DNA from: Antedon bifida
Taxonomy: Eukaryota; Echinodermata; Crinoidea; Comatulida; Antedonidae
Direction: 5' to 3'
DNA: 64,000 bases
Assembly (NCBI GenBank): GCA_963402885.1
Contig: OY727094.1
Span: forward strand, 7,442,501-7,506,500
Within the stretch, counting starts at the first letter, position 1; each line of letters begins with the position of its first letter. Both the position numbers and the translations under genes were made by a program. The notes under the pieces were generated by a model. It was not told the DNA's origin. It searched no databases and was given only the letters and a program-made list of their open reading frames with translations. Positions 25,955-36,779 of the stretch are shown here, piece after piece.

Positions 25955-28900
25955 ATGGAGTTGGATACAAAAAAGAAACTGACAACAGTGGCTAGTTGGT
26001 TGATATTTTTATTTGGTGGTATTGAATACGGTAGGTACAGTAAACGAGGTCCCAGTGGTGCCATATGACATAATAATACTCTACTATTAGCTTCTAGCTA
26101 GGCTTATTTTTACTTTTATAAAGTGAGGAGGAGTGTGGGAAGCTACGGACTATAAGGTAAAGTTTTCAATTATTTATGTATAAATTGTGTGATAAATCAA
26201 ACATCAATATAAGGCAAGACTTACAAAAAGAAAGCCAAATATTTTACAGTACCTCTCCTTGCAGACTTTATTATTGTCTTTCTGCAGCGGTCATAATTCC
26301 AACACTAAACCTATTCCTTTTGGATCTGGGAGCTCCGCAATATTTCCTTGGAGTGGTTATATCTGCTTTCAGTTTCTCTGGACTTTTTGCAGCTCCGATA
26401 TTTGGAATAGTGCAGGACAGAACATCAAAGACGAAATCACTTATTCTTTTTGCAAATATGTTTGAAATTGTTGGTAAGTTTTCTTCGCATTTTCTTTTTC
26501 TTTGCATTTTCTTTTTCTTTGTAACATTTTATGATAAAATAATAATTCTTCTTTTTACTATTTAACCTATTCTTACATTTACCAATTTGTACAGGAAATT
26601 TAAAAAAGTGGGCTAAGTCAGTATAGTTTAAAAATATCTACTATTAAATATGTTAATAGCCTACGGGTACTTTTTTTTCAAAGATGTATTTGACAGCATG
26701 CATTTGTAAATCTTCCTAGCTTCCAGTTGACAAATTAATTGACCAGGCATGACTGTTCACAATTGTTCACTTCCTTTTGTTTTATGTGTGAAAGCAATAA
26801 CATTTCATATAAAATTACATTTTTAGTCCTTTATTTTTTTTAAACTTAAGACCAAACTTGACTTATTTGTGTAGTCCCCGACGTCACAACGAGAGGCCAA
26901 AGTTTCTTTTTTTTAAACATGAGCAAAATCATAGTTTGGCAAGAAAGCTTTCTAAAGTTTGACTGTGTAAAGTAGACCAGGTGCAAAAAATACTACACTA
27001 CAGTTATATAGTATGCAACAATGAGAAAAGGAAAAGGGATTGTTAATATTGTGGACTATGGATGACCTATGACCCCAGACTGAGTAAACACATATTGCTT
27101 AGTTGTAATCACAACCAAACTTCACAGACTGTTTGCAAAGTGATTTTTAATCTGGTACCCTCCAGTTTAAAATGTCTAGTGCTGATGAAACTTTAAACAT
27201 TGCAATTAATAATGTCACCTATTTTTCTCACATGCATAGCCAACTGACTTCGTTTAAATAAATAAGTTCGCTACATTATTTGTAAAAGATAGGAGTTACT
27301 GCTCTTGATTCATTAACTGGGTCAAAATAATAAATCTGCAGGATTGTAAATTTCGTTCCTTCCTCTAGGAATATGAAATATGGAACAGATTCCAATTAAT
27401 TTTTAATAATTTAATAAAAATCAATGTTCTTATATTTTTTCTTTATATTTTTTAAGGTAACTTCTTATACTTTGTTGGTAGAAGTCAGTATATTCTGTTA
27501 GCTGCTAGATTGTTAGCAGGTAACGCATTGCTTTTTTTGTACATTCATTCATTTGACAATCGGATAATTATCATTTTTATTATTATTTGTAGAACTTTCA
27601 ATTCCAGTACTTACATTGTATTTCTGTGTTTTCCTTTTTAGGTGTGGGTGCAGGCGTAACAGCAACTATCTTTTCGCAGATTTCACGCACCACACCCGCC
27701 AATAAACGTACAGCAGTGATATCAATGGCCATGGCTTCGCGTCAGTTTGGAATTGTTTTCGGTCCTGGATTTAACTTATTTTTATCTAAGATTGATTTCA
27801 AGATTGGCCCATTTGAAGTCAATGATTTTACATCACCAGGGGTAAGGACTATTGAGTTTATGTCTGAATTACATGTGCATGTTACTACCAACAATTAGAG
27901 GCTAAAGGAAAATCCTGAAATCTTGGACAATTTGGAACCCATTTTTTCATTTCTTTTCAGTTGTTTATGATGATCATGTGGATCCTACTGCAGATACTAA
28001 TGATTTTTATTTACTTCGATCTTCCATTGGTCAGTGATGAGTCAAGTTTTGATGAACAGGCCAAAGGTCAATCATCAACCAATGGCGTGACTAATGAAAA
28101 ACTTACAAATAATGATTTGTATGAAAGAATTGAAGAATCGGATGAAATGAGAAGGCAACCAGTTGGTTCGACAAGATGTGATATTGATGAAAATAAATCG
28201 ATTTCAAATTCAAATGGTGTTTATAAAAACGGAGGGGTTCAAAGTTCAGATTACGGAACAGTGAATAATGAGGAAGGAGTGAAGAATAAAAAAGAAGAAG
28301 ACATGGAACTGTCACTTATACTTAAAATGAGATACAAGGATATGACATTTTTTCAAAAGATAAATGGTAAATTATTTATAATTCTTGCATCTCATAACCT
28401 TTCATGGAATTTACTTCCCAGTTTGTTGTTGTTTTTTGTTTGCTGGTGTTCATTTTTATCTGTCAATTGTTTTCTTTACTTAGAATTGATAAGGGAAGAA
28501 ATCGTAGTAATTTTATTTGCTCAGTTTGTTTTTTTGTTCAACCAAACAGCTCTTGAGGTAAGTGTGAAACATTTAATGTAGGCTGCTGTGACTCGGTAAG
28601 GCCATCCTGTCGTATAAGCCACCCCTGGTATAACCCCACACCTGGTGGTTGTAAGCCCACTCCTTACTGAATCCTGAGCTACTGTATAAACTCATCGCTA
28701 AGTGTAAGCTTACTCGATCTAATTTTAAACCAAGATAATGTGCTAAAATTATGTCAAACATTGTTTCTTATAGGCTTCACTCACTCCACTTGCAGAAACA
28801 TTTCTTTCATTTGGAGAAATACCAAATAGCCTGCTGTACTGTGGAGCTGGATTTGAGGTAGAGAATTACTAGATTAAAGACAGGAATACTGGACTGGTTT

Positions 28901-31072
28901 ACAGGATTAAACACTGTTTCACTGGATTATAAACTGGCATACTAGAATGACTGGTTTACTATTATTATTGACTGAGTTACTATACTAAATTAAAGACCGG
29001 TTTAATAAAGACCGGTTTACTAGATTAACAATCCGTTTACTAGAATTAAGAACGGTTTGCTAAATTCAATACTCTGGTTTCCTTGATTAAAAAACTGGTT
29101 TACTGAATTAAAGACTGGTTTACTGAATTAAAGACTGGTTTACTGAATTAAAGACTGGTTTACTGAATTAAAGACTGGTTTACTGAATTAAAGACTGGTT
29201 TACTGGATAATTGACAGCTTTACTGCTGCAATCACTATTCATCACATGGAAGTGTTTTTTCTGATTAGGATTTTCTGTTCCTGGTAGGATTTAAATTTTT
29301 TCTTTTTATTTGTTGTGTAATTTCTGATGTTTGTCGTTAAATCTAACTTGCATATTATTAATATTCTGCAGTTGATAATTGGATATTTCTTTGTTCGATG
29401 GATGAGCAAACGTTGTCAAGATAGAACTTTATCAATTATTGGGTTACTTACAGAAATTCTACCATTAATTATATTGCTATATTTTTTACCAAGGGCAATA
29501 CCAGGTAAGTGCCACTGTTAAGTAATTCAAATAAACATTTATTTCTTTCATTATAAAATTAATACATTATAAATTCTGAGATTTTCTTGTTGAAAAAAAA
29601 AATATAATAAATCATAATGTATAAAATGGTGATTAAATTATATAACAATGAAAGATGTAAATAACACAAGAAGTATGAATCAATTGAGAAAAAAATCCAA
29701 TTGAAAAACTTCTGTTTTTGTATTTTGAGAAGCCATCTAATAATAAATATACTATAGATACTATTCATACTATTTAATTTGGACCACGCCCCCCCCCCCC
29801 CCCCACCCTTTAAAAAAAAAAAAAAAAATTCAATTCGAAGAGTTTCCAAAACGTATACAAATATATTTTTTTTTAGTATAGGGTCCTCTAAAAACCAAAA
29901 CCTTTATAAGGTTAAAGATAGAATTGCAGATAGATTGCTAAAGTTACTACCAAAAGCTCCGTCTATACTATCAAACTTTATGTGACAAAAAACGATGATG
30001 GGCACATCACACTTTTTTTGTCTATTTATTTTCAGGTGATTTTGATGGCAATGTTGCTTGGTTCATCTCATGTCTCTCTATACAAATTTTGGGATTTCCA
30101 TTTATTGCTGTGGCATCCATAGCATCATTTTCCAAAAAGACACCTCTTAAAATACAAGGTATTTAAATTAATTAGTAGTATAATAGTATTGTAGCAACAA
30201 TTTTATTAACAATTTGATTAAAAATTGCTTTTTATATGTTCATGTGTATTGCATTTTAACATTCTTGCATATCCTTTTACTGTCGCCAATGTTTCACATC
30301 CATACAGGGCAACATCTATTTTGTAAAAAATTACATTTTATTTAAATGTTCTTTAATTATTTGGCTATTCCTCTTCCTCCTCAGGCAAATATATTGCTAT
30401 TATGTGATATGGAATCGCTTGTGACTTGCATTTTTCAAGAAGTAGATAATCTATAGAAGGTTTTATTTATAAATTGTTGCAGGCTTTGGTCAAGGTATTC
30501 GCAGAGCTGTTGGTAACACAGCAACCATCATTGGACCTCTGTGGTCAGGCGGTGCCTTAAATAAACCATATATTTTGGTGTCAGTTCTACTTGCAATCCT
30601 TGTGTTATGCTTGGTGAGTATAGTATAACATACTATAATTTTATTAATTACTCTTCCACAGGTTGGTTCTAAATTTCCAGTCACGTTAAAAAATATTTTC
30701 ATAATTCATTATATTATTCCTATTGGGATATACATGTAGACTTGGAAATGGATTGAAAATGATGGTTTTGAGGAAGTTTTCTATTTTCAAGAGGAGTGTG
30801 GTATCTTAATTTTACAAAACGTTTCAAGGAGAATTCTCTACTGATTTATGTATTTGGTAGTGGAATCATATCTATCATTTTACCTTATTTTAGAAATTAG
30901 CAATACATTCTTTTTTGTCTTCTTGGACTAGATTATGACATTTGTATCCTGGAAACAACTATATATTCCTAAAGAGAAGTGTCTGCCATCGTTAGTCAAC
31001 ACACAGAAATCATGTCGACTTGAAGATGGAGAAACTCGGCCACTCTTGTCAGCAGAAGGAACATACGCTTAA
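25955..31072 (+). CDS. MFSD8: MFSD8-like (CLN7-like) transporter, copy B
   Basis: Tandem paralogue of the gene 1.9 kb upstream, in the same orientation. Coding exons: 25955-26030, 26288-26473, 27457-27519, 27642-27841, 27961-28366, 28484-28557, 28774-28857, 29372-29504, 30036-30158, 30483-30613, 30932-31072. Every boundary is GT-AG with matching phase and the product is 538 residues. The start MELDTKKKLTTVA aligns with copy A after three residues. Conserved parts include APIFGIVQDRTSKTK, GRSQYILLAARLLAG, MAMASRQFGIVFGPGF, ELIREEIVVILFAQF, MSKRCQDRTLS and GQGIRRAVGN. Exon 5 is 135 nt shorter than in copy A, with the loss confined to the hydrophilic central loop. The tail keeps ETRPLLS. This copy looks fully intact. 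Confidence 0.9.
28870..29215. repeat. 20-bp tandem repeat in copy B intron 7
   Basis: Units of GACTGGTTTACTGAATTAAA, perfect over the last five copies (about 29,095-29,210) and diverged to the left. Confidence 0.9.
29955..30022. mobile_element. MITE family 1 fragment abutting a splice acceptor
   Basis: GCTCCGTCTATACTATCAAA, then CTTTATGTGACAAAAAACGA and GGGCACATCACACTTTTTTT. The right terminal repeat is missing. The element stops 14 bases before the 3' splice site of exon 9 of MFSD8-like copy B, and its T-run forms part of that site's pyrimidine tract. Confidence 0.7.
30235..30335 (-). mobile_element. Short LINE remnant in copy B intron 9
   Basis: The minus strand reads KIDVALYGCETLATVKGYARML, matching the remnant at 31740-31945 over about 100 bases. 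It lies between exons 9 and 10 of MFSD8-like copy B. The two fragments probably come from the same LINE family. Confidence 0.6.
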
Positions 31073-31104
31073 ACCAGGAATATGTTTATGCGTCTTCTCC
31101 TGGT

Positions 31105-31254
31105 TAAAGCGTGGTTCCCACTAGCGACGCAACGCAAGGACGTAACGCAACGCAAGTGAATTGACCAATCACAAGCGATGGCTTATTCGCTTGCGTTGCG
31201 TTTACGTCCTTGCGTTACGTTCTAGCGTTACGTTCTAGTGGGAACCAAGCTTTA
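31105..31254. mobile_element. MITE family 2, best copy, just 3' of MFSD8-like copy B
   Basis: A 150-bp palindrome. Left end AAAGCGTGGTTCCCACTAGC then GACGCAACGCAAGGACGTAA. Right end TTACGTTCTAGTGGGAACCA then AGCTTTAA. The centre is GACCAATCACAAGCGATGG. It is non-coding and begins 33 bases after the copy B stop codon, so it may lie in the 3' UTR. Confidence 0.8.
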
Positions 31255-31739
31255 AACACCTTTACGGCATGAAATCTTGCCATCTGCCATTCGAACAGTC
31301 TTTTTCCATACATTTTTATTTAGTTACTTGTTACTTACTTGTTTGCATAGCTATCCCCATTATTGGGGACATTTCGCCGTCATTGACATTATGTTGTCAT
31401 AGCATAACAATGAGAGACATTAATTTTGATGAGAAGATGATGGAACACTAATTAATTTAAAAACTAACAACCTGGGACCTTTAGCGGATACTTTCCCTCC
31501 GGGTCAAAGGGATCCCGAAACTCATCGGTGGGCAGGGGCGCCCATCTCCCTGTTCAGGACTATTCCTGATACTTCCCTTTTTAGTTCAGAATAACAATAT
31601 TATTAGCTATTCTTCCCATTAATCTTGTTTACCATTCCTTACTCCTCTTTATCTTTATATTCTAAGCCCTATTCATTGATGCTGTTGCTGCTCCACACTA
31701 TCCTTGTCATTATTTTCCTCGCCTCGTGCCTTCTGTGTA

Positions 31740-31945
31740 GTATCATGTGTATTGCATTTTAACATTTTCCTCTAGCACCGTCTCAAAAGTTTCATTCTTG
31801 CATATTCTTTCACTGTCGCCAATGTTTCACATCCATACATAGCAACATCTATTATTTTATCATATAGGCCGATGTCCTTAAAACTGTAAAAATACCTTTT
31901 CTTTAAATGTTCTTGTGTGTAATTATTTGTCTATTCCTCCTCCTT
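31740..31945 (-). mobile_element. LINE reverse-transcriptase C-terminal remnant
   Basis: Read on the minus strand this gives KIID, a shift, VAMYGCETLATVKEYARMKLLRRC and then a stop. YGCE-[TL] followed by a basic R-x-x-LRR segment is the usual signature near the C-terminus of non-LTR reverse transcriptases. Stops and shifts show it is dead. A second, closely similar fragment lies at 30235-30335. Confidence 0.6.
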
Positions 31946-32199
31946 CTACCATTTCTGTGACACTAATTTTCTATAATAGCAGAATGTATATAATTATTTC
32001 TAAACTCTGCATGTAACTCAATTATACTCCTACGGGGGTCACGACTTAAAGTTCAGTGAACTTACTGTGACCTCCATCCACCCACATTTAATATGTATAC
32101 TCATGTTTGTTCAAATTATATATATAAGTGAGTGGAAAAATAAACGAAACGAAATGAAACTTCAAGTACCAAGCACACTATATGGATTTTTGGCCAAAA

Positions 32200-33990
32200 T
32201 GCCGACTTTTCAGTTTGAAATTTATCAATTTTTCGAAAATTTCCCTGTACTATTTTTTTGAAAAATGGCGAAATATCGACATTTTAAAATATTGATGAGG
32301 TAACATGTGCAGTAACCAAAAATATAAAAGGGTCGAAATTTGGCTATATTTAGAAAAAAAAAATTGAAAAATGGCAAAGTACATTTTAAAATAAATTATA
32401 TTTAAGTGACATGCAAAGAACACAGCACATGTCAATTAGGATATCCTACCCAGTTATGACAAAATATAAAAGGGTCAAAATTTGGCTATTTTTTTGCAAT
32501 TTTACACTGGGATTTTTTCGAAAAATTTACAAAATATAGGCCTAGACAAAATATGTTGAGGTAACATGCGCAGAATACATTGTACGATTACGCGCACGTC
32601 AATTATGACATCCTACCCAAAATATAAAAGGGTAAACATTTGGCTATTTTTATAAAATTTCTAGAGGGATTTTTTGCAAAAAATGGAAAAATATCGGCAA
32701 TTTAAAATATGTTGAGGTAACATGCGCAGTAACCAAAAATATAAAAGGGTCGAAATTTGGCTATATTTAGAAAAAAAAATTTTGAAAAATGGCAAAGTAT
32801 TGACATTTTAAAATAATTATATTTAGGTGACATGCGAAGAACACAGCACATGTCAATTATGATATCCTAACCAGTTATGTCAAAATATAAAAGATTCGAA
32901 ATTTGGCTATTTTTCGAAAATTGATCGAAAAATCATAATATAGACAATTTTAAATATGTTGAGGTAACATGTGCGTAAAACATTATACGATTATGTGTAC
33001 AGTATATAGTACCCAGTTGTGTAAAAATACAAAAGTGTCAAAATTTGGCCACTTTTCGAAAACTAGGTACTAGGTACAAAAATTCCCTTCCTTTTGAAAT
33101 TCAATTATTATGCAATAATAATAATATAGTTATCGAAGCGCATATATTCCTTTGTATCATCTTCTATAACCCTATTAAATCACAGTTTTTTTATAGAAAA
33201 ATGCCCAAAATATCGATCGATCGATCGATGCCCGAAATAGCTATATATGCACATATATTGCTTTGTATCATCTTATAGAGCCATTAACAAGGTTTGTCGA
33301 AAAATAAAAAGGTCGTAATTTTGCCATTTTTTGAAAAAATCCATGTACTATAGGCCTAGTACAGAGATTTTTATAGAAAATGCCCAAAATATCGACCTTT
33401 TAAAATTCAATTATTATGCGATAATATGGCTATATATGCGCATATATTGCTTTGTATCATCTTATAGAGCCATATTAACTATTTTTGTCGGAAAATAAAA
33501 AGGTAGAAATTTTGCTTTTTTTCGGAAAACGTCCTGTACTATATAGTACAGAGATTTTTATAGAAAAATGCTCAAAATATCGACTTTTTAAAATTCAATT
33601 ATTATGCGATAATATGGCTAAATATGCGCATATATTGCTTTGTATTATCTTATTAACTATTTTTTGCGGAAAATAAAAAGGTAAATTTTGCCTTTTTTCA
33701 GAAAAAATCCTGTAGGCCTACTATAGTATAGAGATTTTTATAGAAAAATGCCCAAACTATCGACTTTTTAAAATTCAATTAATAAGCGATAATATGGCTA
33801 TATATGCGCATATATTGCTTTGTATCATCTTATAGAGCCATATTAACCAGGTTTGTCGAAAAATAAAAAGGTCGAAATTTTGCCATTTTTGGAAATTATG
33901 CGATTATGCCATGTCAATTATGATATAACCAGTTATGTCAAAATATAAAAGGGTCGAAATTTTTTCCATTTTCAAACTTTTGAGCGCAGA
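32200..33990. repeat. Degenerate satellite-like array
   Basis: Two related blocks. The first (about 32,200-33,050) repeats AAATATAAAAGGGTCGAAAT, TTGAGGTAACATGCGCAG and CACAGCACATGTCAATTATG. The second (about 33,100-33,900) repeats TATGCGCATATATTGCTTTG then TATCATCTTATAGAGCC and AGAGATTTTTATAGAAAAAT with a spacing of about 180 bp. No coding signal. Confidence 0.8.
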
Positions 33991-34302
33991 CTATCCACAT
34001 TATATGATTGTTCGCAGATAATTATGATACGCAATATTTCTCATAAAAAATTAAATTTCAAAACAAAATACCGTATTATCAATTATTGTTCCCTATGATA
34101 ATATTGCTAAAATTCTTTCAAAACAAACAACTAGATTAATCTTGATAGGTTTATACCATTTTTACACACAAAAGTACCAAACTAGTATTACACAATGTTC
34201 ATCAATATAAATACGATACAGAAACCCTGCAGTTTAATTTTTTTAAAGAAAGAATATATAATCATGTAAATACAAAACACCAAATTTATCTTAATAAACG
34301 TA

Positions 34303-34540
34303 ATGGACGGAAATCACTGATTGGACGGAAATCACCGATTGCACGCGGAAATCACTGATTGGACGGAAACCATTGATTGGACGGAAATCGCCGATTGCAC
34401 GCGGAAGTCACTGATTGGACGGAACTCACTTGATTGGACAGAAATTACCGATTGCACGCGGAAGTCACTGATTGGACGGTAATCACTGATTGGACGGAAA
34501 TCGCCGATTGCACGCGGAAATCACTGATTGGACGGAATTA
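34303..34540. repeat. GATTGGACGGAAATCACT minisatellite
   Basis: About thirteen units alternate between CTGATTGGACGGAAATCA and CGATTGCACGCGGAAATCA, giving a higher-order period. GC content is well above the surroundings. Confidence 0.9.
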
Positions 34541-36570
34541 AACATTACAAATTTTTTTTTTTTTAAATGCGTTCCAATGTTTGAAAAAAAAAAAAAAAAC
34601 AAAAACGGTAAGGCATACGATATACCTCCGACGGGCTTAGCTTATGTTAAATTCTGAAACGAATGTACTTCTAAAACATATCGGAGGTATAATCAGAGGT
34701 AATTGGAGATAACAGAGTTGAGCATTAAGAACGTAAATGTATCAATTTTTTGTTAGATGTCTAGAAGAATAGAAAGAGGTTCAACTTTGTATGTAATGTA
34801 GGCCGAAGGAAGGAAGAAAGATCACACGAGGAATTAATACGTTGGATGTAATTCAGCTTAAGCGTGCATAGAACTGATTGAACTAGGCCTATTAGTCCGT
34901 GTAAATAAATTGTAAGTAAAACCAGGGTAATACTACAGTGTAGTCAGGACCAGTTGATAATACTGTGTTGAGAAACTTCTCAAAATAAACTCCCTGAGTT
35001 GTTTTGTTGGTATTGGTAATATGGATTTCTGACTTGTTCGAGTTGAGGCAAGTGGACTACGTGTATAAAAAAGACCGAGATAATACATCAATAAAGAAGA
35101 GAATTCCACAATAATACTATTCGTCTGAAAAAAAGTATCTCTCCTTTATATCGCTATACTAATTATGGCATAATAATATGCCAGAGAAGCACAGTGATTG
35201 GATTATATGGACAAGGCGAAGCACAAAGGAAAAGGAAACTTTAAATCACCATAAAAATCTAAATCTCTCACTCCATTACTTTAGGTATAATTTTTAACCT
35301 TTCGTACAATTTTTAATCATTATTATTATTATACGAAGCCAAAAGTAAAAGTAACTGTACATGTTTGTGCGTGTACAAGTTACACCATTTTCCACAGGAG
35401 ATGTTTTATGCGGATTTACAAATACTTCTTAAACTTAATTATTATACTATACCCGTAATAATTATTTCTACTAGAACGATTTCCAAAACAAATTAAATGT
35501 TAGAGCCTTGTTTCATCAATATCTTTAGGCCTATTAGAATAAAGCGAGCTGGTGGTTTTATATGATTTTAAACCGGTTTTCACTTGGCAAATTTATTCAC
35601 GCGAATCGCCAGTGAACTAATGGGCATGCGTATTTGTAATTCCATCACATTTTTATAAGACTATTTAAGACGAAACATTAAATGAAATAATATTTAAATT
35701 TACAGAAAACACTATTCTACTACAATATAATATTATACTAATACACATTATATTAATCTATACCAATATACACCAAAAAAAACCGAAAAAACTTCAAAGA
35801 CAATGTCAAAAAAACCATAATAAAATCTTCAAAGTGATATAGATTACATTATTTTTACAAATATTATATTTTATATCTTTACTCTATAATTTTTTTATCT
35901 TATAAATCATTTCAAAAATATATTAATTATTCTTCATTATATCACAATTTTTTTCGTTTATTTTAATTTGTTTTTTTTATTAACCTGAATTTTGTTTATC
36001 TCAATGACTATAAGATTTACTTCTGATTGGAAATTCACAAAACTGTTTTTATTCCACTCTCGCTAAACCTCAAATGAGACTCAATTTTTATTTGGCGAGT
36101 TACTTTCTATGTAACGAAAAACAAAACCTAAAAATACATATTAAATTTCTTTTCTCTTTTTTTAACAATATAATATAAAACAAAACAATGTAATCCGCTA
36201 TCACATGTCACATAAAATACTTAATTTACAATATTTCAGTAAAATACACCACTATATCAAAATCATTAAAAATGAGTATAATCAAATCACATTGCAACCA
36301 GTCCACTACAATATAGCTTCCATGTATGTTTGTGGAATATTTTCCATACAATGAAAAGAAATTAATTAATTATTAAAACTAGTTGATAAATGATTCACTA
36401 GTATGTTAGTTTAAGTTAAATTGAAAATTAGTTTTGGAGTTTTTTTGTGTGAAAAATCGCCTTATATGCATATTCGTAAATATTATCTAAAAATTTAGTT
36501 AGAATAGAAATAAGAATTACTTTAAAAGGTCACCTTATATTGTGATCAATCTACCACCACCTTTTTCAAC
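34541..36570. other. AT-rich stretch 3' of the MYND exon
   Basis: No coding signal. On the minus strand this is the 3' flank of the fibrocystin-L gene; AATAAA-type signals are present (for example the complement of TTTATT near 36,087), so polyadenylation could occur here. Confidence 0.45.
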
Positions 36571-36779
36571 TTATGGATAACTAATCGGAGGGGAATCCTT
36601 TCGTTCTTTCTCATTATAAAGCAAACTGGAATCTGGTGATTGGTCTTTCCCACTGTTGCACGTTTCAATATGTTTCGCCCAATCCCCCGACTGGCATTGA
36701 GGACTGCAATAGACCTGTGCATGACAAAGCGAACATTCGAACTGACCAACCAGACCACAAACACAAAGCTTATCAATAT
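36571..36779 (-). other. MYND zinc-finger exon, probable last exon of PKHD1L1
   Basis: After a textbook acceptor (CTTTTTTTATTGGCAG) this exon encodes IDKLCVCGLVGQFECSLC, HAQVYCSPQCQSGDWAKH and IETC, then a polar tail ending PPISYP and a stop. Seven cysteines and one histidine sit in MYND order: C-x-C, C-x2-C, Y-C-x3-C-Q, W-x2-H-x3-C. The first pair is one residue closer than the usual C-x2-C. MYND fingers bind proline-rich peptides (PxLxP type) in partner proteins. The exon starts with two bases that complete a codon, fitting the phase-1 donors at 37731 and 37674 and also the donor of exon 38511-38363. No other upstream exon or start codon is evident in the 0.8 kb before it, so it is best read as part of the fibrocystin-L gene. 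A separate small gene is possible. Confidence 0.65.

Noticed and set aside
29793-29830. Poly-C then poly-A stretch as a retrogene tail
   Set aside because: It lies in copy B intron 8 with no retrogene body beside it. It is a homopolymer run and may contain sequencing error.
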